64,000 nt of DNA. Source: CAWHOW01 sp963831005 (GTDB lineage Bacteria > Bacteroidota > Bacteroidia > Bacteroidales > CG2-30-32-10). Location: the NCBI GenBank assembly GCA_963831005.1, contig CAWHOW010000020.1, positions 1-64,000 of the forward strand, written 5' to 3'. Shown one piece after another: positions 53,416 through 62,238 of this stretch (position 1 is its first letter; every line of letters begins with the position of its first letter). The translations under genes were made by a program, and so were the position numbers. The notes under the pieces are model-generated. The model was given only the letters and a program-made list of their open reading frames with translations, was not told where the DNA came from and ran no database searches.

Positions 53416-54558
53416 TTATTTCATATATTTCTCTTTCACATCTTTATACTCGGGAATATCTCTCCACCCCCACTTTGCAAGCACAACGCCATTCTTTAAA
53501 AGAAGTAATCCGGGATTGGAACGTATCATTGTTTTTAAAGCAGTTTCATCAACAGTATATATAGGATACATAGCCTGCACTTCATGACGGAAATTATCAA
53601 TGGTTGCTGGTATGCTGCCCGATAAACCTACAAAGGAAATACTGTCTTTTTCACAACCTCCTTTTAAATATTCTCCATTTACAAATGCATTGATATCAGC
53701 ATAGCATTGCTTTGCAGTGGCGTTTAAATCGTAAGCCACAAGAATAAACTGGTACGAAGGGTTTGCAACTATCTTATCAGTAAGAATATTCCCGCTTTCA
53801 TCAGCAATAACAAAATCATGAATAGGCGCTTCTTTATAGGGTTGAATAATCTTTTTCTTTTGTTCAACAAATTCAATACTTGCCATCTTAACGCTATCCT
53901 GCCAGGGCAGTGTTTTTGAAGTATATTCAAACTTCTCCCCTGTTTTCTTATCCTTGTAAACCAGCATTATTTCAGCTTTTTCAGGAGTTGGGATAACTTG
54001 TTCAGATATTTTATTTCCAACTTTCCACGGAAGAAAATCAATTAAAGGTAAATGTCTTAACGAATGAATTGATATATATATCATGAAGGCCGCACCAATA
54101 ATGGTAACAACTAATTCCCATTTAGGCTTAAACGCGGGAGAAGCATGTTTATTGGTAAAGACAAGAAAAAGAATAAATGCGATCAGTACAACATTCTTAT
54201 AAAATGTTGCCCAATTAGACAGCTTAATGGCATCACCAAAGCAGCCACAATCTGAAACAGGGTTATTTATAGCAGAAAGAAATGTAAGCACCAGGAAGAA
54301 ACTCATCATAATAAGCGCCAGCCATGAAGTAAGTTTTGGTTTAACGCCAAATACTAGCATAACGCCAATGGTGAACTCTATCATACATAAAATTATTACG
54401 AGTGGCAGGGCAACACTGTTAAGCCACTCCATTTTATAAGCCTCTAAATACTCAAGAAGTTTATAATTGAAACCAAGCGGATCAACCCCTTTAACAAAGC
54501 CGGAAAACATGAATGTTAGTCCGATAATAGTTCTGAAAAAGATTCTTGTAATTTTCAT
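53416..54558 (-). CDS. DoxX-like membrane protein with C-terminal thiol-related domain
   Basis: The 380-residue protein has an N-terminal DoxX/MauE-type part with four or five membrane segments (TRIFFRTIIGLTFMFSGFVKGVDPLGF, SDCGCFGDAIKLSNWATFYKNV). The CGC motif faces a likely redox partner. The C-terminal half (about 195-380) resembles a degenerate thioredoxin fold (YQFILVAYDLNATAKQCYADI, GLLLLKNGVVLAKWGWRDIP). The combination is frequent in Bacteroidota and is thought to act in envelope redox chemistry; the exact substrate is not known. Confidence 0.82.
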   Translation of the reverse strand: MKITRIFFRTIIGLTFMFSGFVKGVDPLGFNYKLLEYLEAYKMEWLNSVALPLVIILCMIEFTIGVMLVFGVKPKLTSWLALIMMSFFLVLTFLSAINNPVSDCGCFGDAIKLSNWATFYKNVVLIAFILFLVFTNKHASPAFKPKWELVVTIIGAAFMIYISIHSLRHLPLIDFLPWKVGNKISEQVIPTPEKAEIMLVYKDKKTGEKFEYTSKTLPWQDSVKMASIEFVEQKKKIIQPYKEAPIHDFVIADESGNILTDKIVANPSYQFILVAYDLNATAKQCYADINAFVNGEYLKGGCEKDSISFVGLSGSIPATIDNFRHEVQAMYPIYTVDETALKTMIRSNPGLLLLKNGVVLAKWGWRDIPEYKDVKEKYMK

Positions 54559-54589
54559 ATGTAATTTTTATTAAAGCAATAAATGTTTA

Positions 54590-54715
54590 TAAGTCTTCAA
54601 TCTGTAGTTTTCAGTCTGCAATCTTTTTTTTGCCAATTGTTAACTGAGGACTGTGGACTATTCATCATTATTATGAGCCGTCAGTCTTCAGTTTTCAGTC
54701 TGCAATTAGATTTAG
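54590..54715. repeat. CAGTCTTCAGTTTTCAG tract, left flank of S23 cassette
   Basis: Includes TTTTGCCAATTGTTAACTG, then AGGACTGTGGACTA (54627-54660), which has a matching copy at 55094-55127 beyond the S23 gene. Confidence 0.65.
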
Positions 54716-55078
54716 TTATGAATATTTAGATGGATTTTCAATCATATGACCTAATAGCCTTCCAATCTCAATACATCTTTCAGTGAAATCATTCAAATCT
54801 TTTTTAGAAATATACTTGCAATCGTACGAGAAGTCTATCCAAACAGAAGTTTCGCTGTTCTCCATATCTGCATCTGATGATTTACTTACAAAATGAGCAG
54901 GATACCTTCTTTTTCTATATGCTTCAGCAATATTTGCACACACTGATCTTGATGACCTCCTAATTTGGTCTATCAATGAATAGGTTTCTTCTTTTGGAAA
55001 AGTTTTAGAGATATTAAAAATATCCATTGCTAAGGAATAAGCTTTTTTATAAACGATTAAATCTTTGAAAGTACTCAT
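54716..55078 (-). CDS. Four-helix bundle protein (S23 family), second copy
   Basis: The 120-residue protein reads FKDLIVYKKAYSLAMDIFNI, FPKEETYSLIDQIRRSSRSV, ANIAEAYRKRRYPAHFVSK. It is clearly of the same family as 13425-13799 but only moderately similar, so not a recent duplicate. It is flanked by repeats of its own type (54590-54715 and 55094-55127), a different family from those around the first copy. Function unknown. Confidence 0.9.
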   Translation of the reverse strand: MSTFKDLIVYKKAYSLAMDIFNISKTFPKEETYSLIDQIRRSSRSVCANIAEAYRKRRYPAHFVSKSSDADMENSETSVWIDFSYDCKYISKKDLNDFTERCIEIGRLLGHMIENPSKYS

Positions 55079-55093
55079 ATAATATTATTTTAT

Positions 55094-55127
55094 CTTTTGC
55101 CGACTGCTAATTGAATACTGTGGACTT
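55094..55127. repeat. Right flank repeat of S23 cassette
   Basis: CTTTTGCCGACTGCTAATTG, then AATACTGTGGACTTT is similar to 54624-54660 and in the same orientation, so it is a direct repeat around the gene. Confidence 0.65.
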
Positions 55128-55128
55128 T

Positions 55129-55677
55129 CTAATTACCCGATTCTGTTATTTTAATTAAAGCGAATATCGCATAATTGATCATGTCAAAATAATTAGCATC
55201 CACTCCTTCCGAGATATTTGTTTTGCCATCATTATCTTCTATTTGTTTGGTGCGAAGCAGTTTCATTAATATAATGTCGGTCAATGAACCTGTACGCATA
55301 TCCCTCCAGGCTTCGCCATAATCGTGGTTCTTATCTTCCATAAGGGATTTGGATTTATAAATATATTTATCGTACAATTTAGACGCAACATTATGATCAA
55401 GGTTGTCTGCATCATTGCTAATACCCAATTCAATCTGTATCAAAGCAATTACACAATAATTCACAATACCGATATATTCTGATTTAATATCTTCATGTAT
55501 CTTTTGAATTCCTTTATCCTCAATACTTCTGATACGTTGTGCTTTAATAAATATCTGGTCGGTAAGAGATGGCGTTCGCAACACCCTCCAGGCGCTCCCG
55601 TAATCCTTCATTTTCTTGATAAATATATCCTTGCAGAGTTTTATTACCTCTTCAAATTGTTGCGATGTATCAGCCAT
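55129..55677 (-). CDS. DUF1599 protein with two internal repeats
   Basis: The start at 55677 (MADTSQQFEEVIKLCKDIF) is preferred over an ATG 39 bases upstream. The protein, about 182 residues, contains the same module twice: KKMKDYGSAWRVLRTPSLTDQIFIKAQRIRSIED, then DKNHDYGEAWRDMRTGSLTDIILMKLLRTKQIED. This is the DUF1599 arrangement found near folP in Bacteroidota. The conserved DYGxAWR and TDxI motifs suggest a metal or nucleotide site (possibly an all-alpha NTP-phosphatase fold), but no reaction is proven. It is divergent from folP, only 51 bases away. Confidence 0.85.
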   Translation of the reverse strand: MADTSQQFEEVIKLCKDIFIKKMKDYGSAWRVLRTPSLTDQIFIKAQRIRSIEDKGIQKIHEDIKSEYIGIVNYCVIALIQIELGISNDADNLDHNVASKLYDKYIYKSKSLMEDKNHDYGEAWRDMRTGSLTDIILMKLLRTKQIEDNDGKTNISEGVDANYFDMINYAIFALIKITESGN

Positions 55678-55728
55678 TTTAAAATTTAATAAATTAGCAA
55701 ATTGATTTGAGTGCAAATTTAAACCTGA

Positions 55729-56595
55729 ATGATGAATTCACAGCATAAAAATACATTTTTTTCTTCAAAGCGAACTTTGAATTGCGGCGGAATACTACTG
55801 TCGCTTGGAAGACCTTTGGTTATGGGCATTCTAAATCTTACTTTTGATTCATTTTATGATGGAGGTAAACATAAAAGTACCGATGATGTATTTACCCATG
55901 TATCGCAAATGCTCGAAGAAGGAGCAGATATAATTGATATAGGTGCTGTATCGACAAAACCGGGTGCAAAAGAAATTACAACAGTTGAGGAAAAGAATAA
56001 ACTTATTCCAATTTTAAAGGTAATAAAGAAGGAGTATCCCAATGCTATAATATCAATTGATACTTATCGTTCTGAAGTAGCTAAAGCCGCTGTGGATTGT
56101 GGTGCACATATCATTAATGATATTTCAGCGGGTAGTTTTGATAAAGAAATGTTCAAAACAATTTCCGAATTGCAGGTACCTTATATTATAATGCATATAC
56201 AAGGAACTCCTATGAATATGCAGAAGAATCCTGTATATAATAATGTTGTTAAAGAAGTTGTATACTATTTATCAAAGAAAGTTGAAGAACTTAAAAGACT
56301 TGGCGTTAATGATATTATTATTGACCCTGGCTTTGGTTTTGGTAAAACTGTTGAGCATAATTATGAGTTGCTGAACAATCTTGAATATTTCAAAATATTT
56401 GAATTGCCTTTATTGGTTGGCTTCTCAAGAAAATCAATGATAAATAAAGTATTGAACACTACTCCTTCTGATGCATTGAACGGGACCACCGTTTTAAATA
56501 CCATAGCATTAATGAAAGGCGCAAATATATTAAGAGTGCATGACGTTAAGGAAGCAGTGGAAACAATAAAAATAGTTGAGAAATTAAATATTTAA
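55729..56595 (+). CDS. folP: Dihydropteroate synthase
   Basis: The 288-residue TIM-barrel enzyme condenses dihydropterin pyrophosphate with p-aminobenzoate in folate synthesis. Visible are GRPLVMGILNLTFDSFYDGG (loop 1), GADIIDIGAVSTKPGA (loop 2), ISIDTYRSEVAKAA, INDISAG, IIMHIQGTP, IIIDPGFGFGKTVEHNYELL and VGFSRKSMI. Loop 1 reads NLTFDSF where most enzymes have NxTPDSF. It is followed closely by the YdeI-like gene and cdaA; folP-cdaA order is common in Bacteroidota. Confidence 0.96.
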   Translation: MMNSQHKNTFFSSKRTLNCGGILLSLGRPLVMGILNLTFDSFYDGGKHKSTDDVFTHVSQMLEEGADIIDIGAVSTKPGAKEITTVEEKNKLIPILKVIKKEYPNAIISIDTYRSEVAKAAVDCGAHIINDISAGSFDKEMFKTISELQVPYIIMHIQGTPMNMQKNPVYNNVVKEVVYYLSKKVEELKRLGVNDIIIDPGFGFGKTVEHNYELLNNLEYFKIFELPLLVGFSRKSMINKVLNTTPSDALNGTTVLNTIALMKGANILRVHDVKEAVETIKIVEKLNI

Positions 56596-56598
56596 AAA

Positions 56599-57177
56599 AT
56601 GGCTGAAGATATCTCCCCTATTATATTTGAAAGCCGTTCTAAACTCAGGTCATGGTTTAATAAGAATCACGACAAAGTTGATGTGGCTTGGTTTGCAATG
56701 AATAAAAAAACATCAAATATAAAATGTATTACTTATGCAGAAGCACTGGAAGAAGCGCTTTGTTTTGGCTGGATTGACGGAATTGTGAAACGATACAATG
56801 ACGACTATTATATGCAGCGCTTCACTCCTCGAAAAGCAAAAAGTAAATGGTCAGAGGTAAATAAGGAAAAGATTAAAAAGCTTATTGATGAAGGAAAGAT
56901 GACTGATGCCGGATACGCAAAGATTGAAGAAGCCAAGCAGAATGGACAATGGGAAAAAATTAATGAAAACCGTAAAGAACAAGCTTTGCCTGATGACCTT
57001 AAAATAGCTTTAATGCATTCAAAATTGGCATGGAGGAATTTTTCTGCTTTTGCACCAGGTTATCAACGCTTATATATTGCATGGGTGAACACAGTGAAAA
57101 AGGAAGATGCCAGAAACAGGAGGATTGCAAAGGTTGTTGAACGTTCTGAAAAGAATGAGAAACCCGGAATGTTATAG
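56599..57177 (+). CDS. YdeI/OmpD-associated-like protein
   Basis: The 192-residue protein has the YdeI signature: SRSKLRSWFNKNHDKVDVAWFAMNKK, ITYAEALEEALCFGWIDGIVKRYND, MQRFTPRKAKSKWSEVNKEK, and a C-terminal helical OmdA part (MHSKLAWRNFSAFAPGYQR). The family has been linked to peptide or bacteriocin tolerance in Bacillus and Salmonella, but its biochemical role is uncertain. It starts three bases after folP and precedes cdaA, so the three may share a transcript. Confidence 0.85.
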   Translation: MAEDISPIIFESRSKLRSWFNKNHDKVDVAWFAMNKKTSNIKCITYAEALEEALCFGWIDGIVKRYNDDYYMQRFTPRKAKSKWSEVNKEKIKKLIDEGKMTDAGYAKIEEAKQNGQWEKINENRKEQALPDDLKIALMHSKLAWRNFSAFAPGYQRLYIAWVNTVKKEDARNRRIAKVVERSEKNEKPGML

Positions 57178-57204
57178 TTTTTTGCCGCCTCGTGTTTTTT
57201 ATGT

Positions 57205-58017
57205 ATGTTTGAATCCCAAATGATACCTTTATTTATTACCGGTTTTATCACTTTACGCTGGCTCGATGTCGTCGATGTCCTGATGGTGGCATTATTGCTT
57301 TACCAATTATACAGCCTGATAAAAGGAACAGGAACTATAAACATCTTTATAGGCATAATTGCCATCTATCTTATCTATCTTCTTGTAAAAGCTTTTGAAA
57401 TGGAACTATTGAGCGAGATACTCGGTCAGTTTATTTCAGTGGGGATGATCGCGCTTATCATAGTATTTCAACAAGAGATACGCCAGTTCCTGCTTGTTCT
57501 TGGTTCTCCTAATTTCCTTAAAAAAGGCTCTAAAAATTTCCTGAATATAAAATGGCAAATGAACCAGCTTGAAGGTTTGGATATTGAACCTATAGTGAGT
57601 GCATGCGAAAGTATGGCAGCATCAAGTACTGGAGCACTTATTGTTATAACACGAAAAAACGAATTAAAGCATTTTATTGAAAGCGGCGAACAAATAAATG
57701 CGGCTATTTCAAAGCAGTTGATTGAAAATATATTTTTCAAGAATAGTCCTTTGCACGACGGGGCAGTTATCATAAGCGCTAATCGTATAAAAGCAGCACG
57801 ATGTGTTTTACCTATATCAGAAAAGATAGATTTACCCTCTTATGTGGGATTACGTCACAGGGCTGCTGTAGGTATTGCCGAAGAATCGGATGCTTTCTGC
57901 ATTATTGTTTCAGAACAACGCGGGGAAATTTCAGTGGTTGATGGAAACAATCTGATAGTAAATATAAAGGGGCACAATTTAAGAGAATTATTAAACAAGG
58001 AATTTCCTTCTCAATAA
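57205..58017 (+). CDS. cdaA: Diadenylate cyclase (CdaA type)
   Basis: The 270-residue protein has three N-terminal membrane segments and a DAC domain. The catalytic motifs are SPLHDGAVII (DGA) and GLRHRAAVGIAEES (RHR). The region VFQQEIRQFLLVLG matches the linker helix of CdaA. It makes c-di-AMP from two ATP; c-di-AMP controls potassium and osmotic balance. An efficient terminator follows immediately. Start ATG at 57205 follows the YdeI-like stop by 27 bases. Confidence 0.95.
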   Translation: MFESQMIPLFITGFITLRWLDVVDVLMVALLLYQLYSLIKGTGTINIFIGIIAIYLIYLLVKAFEMELLSEILGQFISVGMIALIIVFQQEIRQFLLVLGSPNFLKKGSKNFLNIKWQMNQLEGLDIEPIVSACESMAASSTGALIVITRKNELKHFIESGEQINAAISKQLIENIFFKNSPLHDGAVIISANRIKAARCVLPISEKIDLPSYVGLRHRAAVGIAEESDAFCIIVSEQRGEISVVDGNNLIVNIKGHNLRELLNKEFPSQ

Positions 58018-58019
58018 GA

Positions 58020-58047
58020 AAGCCCCTGATTAAAGGGGCTTTTTTCT
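58020..58047 (+). terminator. Bidirectional rho-independent terminator
   Basis: AAAGCCCC pairs with GGGGCTTT around a short loop, followed by TTTT. It serves cdaA and overlaps the end of the convergent small gene. Confidence 0.88.
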
Positions 58048-58360
58048 AATATACCTTTTTGGACTTTTCCGTTTCTATCATTACCTCAAGATTGTGAAAT
58101 CTTTCAGCTGTCTTGGCTTTACGTTTAGCCTGTTCTTCACAAAATACAGAATAAATCTGTTTATACTCACTTGTTGACAAAGGTATCTTTTCATCAAGAT
58201 ACTTAATAAATTTTAAATCATCCCCTATCAATTCAATCACATGTTCTTTATACATGATGGCTACTTTGTGGTGAGATGTTGCATACTTAGTATCCAAAAT
58301 CGATCCCTCAAATTCAATAAGGGATTTTGCGACCTGCAAGGCCTTTTCTTTTTCTATCAT
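58046..58360 (-). CDS. Conserved small protein, unknown function
   Basis: The 104-residue soluble protein begins MIEKEKALQVAKSLIEFEGS. It is mostly alpha-helical with a strand pair (KVAIMYKEHVIELIGDD) and a charged C-terminus (CEEQAKRKAKTAERFHNLE). There is no signal peptide and no recognised motif. It is convergent with cdaA and shares its terminator. Confidence 0.65.
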   Translation of the reverse strand: MIEKEKALQVAKSLIEFEGSILDTKYATSHHKVAIMYKEHVIELIGDDLKFIKYLDEKIPLSTSEYKQIYSVFCEEQAKRKAKTAERFHNLEVMIETEKSKKVY

Positions 58361-58757
58361 GTCTATCTTCTATTAAATTATTAATTATTTATTTGCTGCC
58401 AGGCAATAAATGTATATCGATTACAAAGTAAATATATTGAATTGTTAAAATCAAGGGGGATTTACCCTGAAAAACCTGAATTTACTGTAAAAATAGATAA
58501 CCTTCTGATTTGTATCTTTAGAAAGTTAAATTTTATACCATCGAAATTTTTGAAAAAACTTATTAACAGGAAGTGAACTTACATGTCTTAATGAACAAAA
58601 AATCTCATGAAGTAAGCAGTTGGCAGTCAACAGTAGACAATAAACAAAAATAATTACTGTTGACTGAGGATTGCCGGTTGAAGATTGGAAATGGCAGCAG
58701 TCAGCGTATTAACATATACTCTACACTGTATTTTTATGCTAGACAGGAATAAAAAAT
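58361..58757. other. Intergenic region without gene
   Basis: AT-rich sequence with no credible coding frame. 58612-58700 is a copy of the CAGTTGGCAGTCAACAGT / TTGACTGAGGATTGCCGG low-complexity family seen around 53340 and 54600. No tRNA-like fold was seen. Confidence 0.5.
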
Positions 58758-59297
58758 TTATTTATTCTTCTTAGCCAGACTATCCTGTTTTTGCCTAGCT
58801 TCAAACTCACGTATCAATTGGTCGGGAGATTTGCCAAGGTTTTGAATGCTTGCTTTAGCGCTTTCGGCAAATGGGTGTGTAGGATATTTATTCAGAAAAT
58901 CCTGATAAGCAACTTTTGCTTTATTATAATCCTTCAGTTTGTCATCATATACAAAAGCTTTCAGGAACATACAATCGGCAACTTTAACGAAGGTTGGGTA
59001 ATCCTTCATAATGCGGTCGAAAAGTTCAATTGAAAGTTTTGCTTTACTAATATTCATGGAAATATTAGCAGCCTTAAAAAGAAATATCACAGCGCTAGAA
59101 TCCTCCGGATATTTCTGGGCATAATCCATGTATGCATCTACCAGGTTCTTTGCTTTAACTGTATCAACAGGGGCTGCAACATTTGACATCAGTTCTTTTT
59201 CAAGATTTTTAATTTTATCGTAAGAACTCTTTTTACCATTCATGCAAGATGAAAACATAAAGAGTATACAGGCCATACAAATAACATTTTTTTTCAT
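58758..59297 (-). CDS. Tetratricopeptide-repeat lipoprotein
   Basis: The 179-residue protein has a lipobox (CILFMFSSCMNG). It has helical repeats like TPR/YbgF-type units: VDAYMDYAQKYPEDSSAVIFLFKAANIS, AKLSIELFDRIMKDYPTFVKV, YNKAKVAYQDFLNKYPTHPFAESA. The pattern resembles BamD/CpoB-like envelope proteins but is shorter, with about three repeats. The likely role is as a scaffold in the periplasm. It is followed after 20 bases on the opposite end by def and then ruvX. Confidence 0.8.
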   Translation of the reverse strand: MKKNVICMACILFMFSSCMNGKKSSYDKIKNLEKELMSNVAAPVDTVKAKNLVDAYMDYAQKYPEDSSAVIFLFKAANISMNISKAKLSIELFDRIMKDYPTFVKVADCMFLKAFVYDDKLKDYNKAKVAYQDFLNKYPTHPFAESAKASIQNLGKSPDQLIREFEARQKQDSLAKKNK

Positions 59298-59317
59298 ATT
59301 TTAATATTAAGTGTTCC

Positions 59318-59887
59318 TTATTTTTTTTTCTTTTTTGCAAATTTCATTTTATAGGCAACTTCCACATTCCCCGTCATAATATCATTCAGCTTACCTTTAA
59401 TCAATTGTTTTCTCAGATTGCTCAAACGATCAATGAATACAATACCGTCAGTATGGTCATATTCATGTTGAATAATGCGGGCTGCAATACCTTCGAACCA
59501 TTCATCTTTCTCTTCGAAATTTTCGTTCACGTATTGAATATGTATTTTAGGCTTTCTCATCACATCCTCCCTTAATGTTGGGAAACTCAGGCAGCCTTCA
59601 TTAAACAGCCATTCCTCCCCTTCCTCATCGGTAATATGGGCATTAATGAAAACCCTTTTTAATCCGTTAAGTTCTGGATTAACATCATCTGAATATCCAG
59701 TAGCATCAATAATAAACAGTCGTATAGATAAGCCAATTTGGGGCGCAGCCAATCCGACACCTGGTGCAGCATACATCGTCTCATACATATTATCAATAAG
59801 TTCATTCAGGTTCGGGTAATTCTTTCCTATTTCCTGTGTTTTCTTTTTTAAAATAGGATCTCCATATGAAATAATAGGTAATATCAT
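59318..59887 (-). CDS. def: Peptide deformylase
   Basis: This 189-residue metalloenzyme removes formyl groups from new protein N-termini. Motif 1 GVGLAAPQIG, motif 2 EGCLSFP (metal Cys) and motif 3 QHEYDH (two metal His and the catalytic Glu) are all present. A basic tail (KFAKKKKK) is longer than usual. It lies between ruvX and the TPR lipoprotein, all minus strand with short gaps, a likely operon. Confidence 0.97.
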   Translation of the reverse strand: MILPIISYGDPILKKKTQEIGKNYPNLNELIDNMYETMYAAPGVGLAAPQIGLSIRLFIIDATGYSDDVNPELNGLKRVFINAHITDEEGEEWLFNEGCLSFPTLREDVMRKPKIHIQYVNENFEEKDEWFEGIAARIIQHEYDHTDGIVFIDRLSNLRKQLIKGKLNDIMTGNVEVAYKMKFAKKKKK

Positions 59888-59905
59888 CAGTAAATGTTCT
59901 CTTTG

Positions 59906-60331
59906 TTAAATAATATTTCTGTTTAAACTTTCTAAGTATGATTGTAAAATAATAGTTGCACTAATTGTATCTACAAGTTCTTTATTCTTCCTGTCTTTTT
60001 TGCCCAGACCTGCATCTATCATGGTTTGGAATGCCATTTTTGAAGTAAATCGTTCATCAATTCTTTTAATCGACATTGTAGGGAATGTTTTCATTAATAG
60101 TTTTACAAATGGTTCAGTGAACTTTGCCGATTCGGAATCAGTATTATTCATTTGTTTTGGCTCGCCCACAACTATGCATTCAACATTTTCCTTTGCAATA
60201 TAATCTTTTATAAATGTCATAACATCTTTCGAATGTACTGTAGTAAGCGGGTTCGCGATCATCTTAAGTTCGTCCGTTACTGCAAGACCTGTTCTTTTCT
60301 GTCCATAATCAATTGCTAATACTCTTCCCAA
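59906..60331 (-). CDS. ruvX: Holliday junction resolvase-like RNase (YqgF/RuvX)
   Basis: This 141-residue RNase H-fold protein reads GRVLAIDYGQKRTGLAVTDE (first Asp), VVGEPKQMNNTDSES, RIDERFTSKMAFQTM and KELVDTISATIIL (C-terminal Asp). YqgF/RuvX is thought to process 16S rRNA precursor or recombination intermediates. Start, length and position immediately upstream of def are typical of Bacteroidota. Confidence 0.94.
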   Translation of the reverse strand: MGRVLAIDYGQKRTGLAVTDELKMIANPLTTVHSKDVMTFIKDYIAKENVECIVVGEPKQMNNTDSESAKFTEPFVKLLMKTFPTMSIKRIDERFTSKMAFQTMIDAGLGKKDRKNKELVDTISATIILQSYLESLNRNII

Positions 60332-60525
60332 AATTTCGTTTTTTATTGTTTTGCAAAATTAATAAAATTTATACTTATAATAAGGTATCAGATGCTTGTT
60401 TAGTATATTTAATCCATAAGTGAGAAATAATATTATTGATCGTTACACATTATGAACAGAAATTAAATTTTAAGTACATCACTATAATTATATTGCTTTA
60501 CAAAAATAAGGATAAATAAATTCAT

Positions 60526-60533
60526 TAATTTTG
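60526..60533 (+). promoter_or_regulatory. Putative -7 element before dapD
   Basis: TAATTTTG matches the TAnnTTTG consensus. It is 23 bases upstream of the dapD ATG; an AGGAG ribosome site lies at 60535-60539. No clear -33 element. Confidence 0.4.
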
Positions 60534-60556
60534 CAGGAGATCAAATTATATCAATT

Positions 60557-61369
60557 ATGGATTTGCAAGAGATAATAGAAAATTCATGGCGGAACAGAGA
60601 ACTGATTAAAGAAGATAATGTCAAGAAAGCCATTAAGGAAGTTATTTTGCAAATTGATTGTGGTAAGCTGCGTGTAGCAGAGCCAGCAGATGGTCAATGG
60701 AAAGTGAATGAATGGTTAAAGAAAGCTATAATTGAGTATTTCCTGATACAGGAAAATGAAGTTATTGATGTGGGTCCTTTTGAATTTCATGATAAAATTC
60801 CCTTAAAAAGAAATTATGCCCAACTTGGTGTTCGCGTAGTTCCTCATGCTATTGCCCGTTTTGGTTCCTATATAGCAAAAGGTGTTATTATGATGCCATC
60901 CTATATTAACATTGGTGCCTATGTTGATAGTGGAACTATGGTGGATACATGGGCAACAGTGGGATCATGTGCTCAAATTGGCAAAAATGTTCATTTAAGC
61001 GGAGGTGTGGGTATTGGAGGTGTTTTAGAACCTGTACAAGCTTCACCTGTTATTATTGAAGATGGATGTTTTATAGGTTCTCGTTCAATTATCGTTGAAG
61101 GAGTGAGAATTGAAAAAGAAGCAGTATTGGGTGCGAATGTAGTAATCACCCAGTCGACAAAAATAATTGACGTAACTGAAAACGAACCTAAGGAATACAA
61201 AGGTGTTGTTCCACCTTACTCAGTGGTAATTCCCGGGTCTTATACAAAGAAATTTAACGCAGGAGATTATAATGTAAATTGCGCTTTGATAATAGGAAAG
61301 AGAAAAGCATCAACTGATCTAAAAACCTCTCTTAATGATGCTTTAAGAGAATTTAATGTTCCAGTATAA
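60557..61369 (+). CDS. dapD: Tetrahydrodipicolinate N-succinyltransferase
   Basis: The 270-residue hexapeptide-repeat enzyme transfers succinyl from succinyl-CoA to tetrahydrodipicolinate in lysine/meso-DAP synthesis. Family parts: VNEWLKKAIIEYFLI, RVVPHAIARFGSYI, MMPSYINIGAYVDSGTMVDTWATVGSCAQIG, GVGIGGVLEPVQASPVIIED. The left-handed helix repeats are regular. There is its own promoter-like sequence and a good ribosome site; no partner genes adjoin. Confidence 0.97.
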   Translation: MDLQEIIENSWRNRELIKEDNVKKAIKEVILQIDCGKLRVAEPADGQWKVNEWLKKAIIEYFLIQENEVIDVGPFEFHDKIPLKRNYAQLGVRVVPHAIARFGSYIAKGVIMMPSYINIGAYVDSGTMVDTWATVGSCAQIGKNVHLSGGVGIGGVLEPVQASPVIIEDGCFIGSRSIIVEGVRIEKEAVLGANVVITQSTKIIDVTENEPKEYKGVVPPYSVVIPGSYTKKFNAGDYNVNCALIIGKRKASTDLKTSLNDALREFNVPV

Positions 61370-61467
61370 AAACTTTTTTTATTCCATTCAAAAAGTTTTT
61401 TCCAATCTATTGCTTTTTGGAATTTTATATTGTAATATTGCAAGTCGGGTAACAATTTAATTTATTT

Positions 61468-62238
61468 ATGTCATCATTCCTTAAAAGATATTACTATCTC
61501 TTTTTCTTTTTTGCATTCCTGCTTGCCTGTAAGCAACACGCATACATTACAAAAGCTGATACGGGAGTTATTGTTCTTGATAGTACTATTCAGAGAAAAC
61601 AAGATTCTGCCGCATTGATTCTGATTAAACCTTATAAGGAAAAGATGGATGCCTTGATGGATGGTATTCTTGCCTATTCTGACCAGATAATGTTGAAAGA
61701 TAATCCCGAAGGTGTACTAAATAATTTTGTTGCAGATCTGGTACTTCAAAAAGCAAATGAATTTTACAAACCGCAGGATGAAATGAAAATTGATCTCTGC
61801 CTATTGAACAATGGAGGAATGCGCGGAGCGCTTCCAAAAGGTGCAATAACTCTTAAAAACATATATGAATTGATGCCTTTTGAAAACACTATAGTTATTA
61901 TAACTTTATCAGGTGATAAGGCTCTCCAGATGTTTAATTATATTGCAAAAGCAGGGGGAGAACCAATTTCAGGATTTACAATGGGAATAAAGGATACTAC
62001 AGCGGTTAACATTTTTATTAATGGAAAACCTTTTGATATAAGTAAAAATTATAAGGTTGTAACTTCTGATTACTCTGCCAATGGCGGTGACAGGATGATT
62101 TTTTTTAACAATCCTGTAAAACGAGAAGACCTTACTCTAAAATTAAGAGATGCAATTATTGAATATGTTAAAGCGGAAAATACAAAAAGCAATACCTTGA
62201 AAGCAAAACTTGACAAACGTATCTATTATGAAAAGTAA
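61468..62238 (+). CDS. 5'-nucleotidase C-terminal domain lipoprotein
   Basis: The 256-residue lipoprotein (lipobox FLLACKQH) contains only the C-terminal substrate-binding domain of the UshA family: NFVADLVLQKAN, CLLNNGGMRGALPKGAITLKNIYELMPFENTI and VTSDYSANGGDRM. The metallophosphatase domain is encoded separately in the next gene, which overlaps it by 11 bases. The two presumably work together in the periplasm to dephosphorylate nucleotides. Confidence 0.9.
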   Translation: MSSFLKRYYYLFFFFAFLLACKQHAYITKADTGVIVLDSTIQRKQDSAALILIKPYKEKMDALMDGILAYSDQIMLKDNPEGVLNNFVADLVLQKANEFYKPQDEMKIDLCLLNNGGMRGALPKGAITLKNIYELMPFENTIVIITLSGDKALQMFNYIAKAGGEPISGFTMGIKDTTAVNIFINGKPFDISKNYKVVTSDYSANGGDRMIFFNNPVKREDLTLKLRDAIIEYVKAENTKSNTLKAKLDKRIYYEK

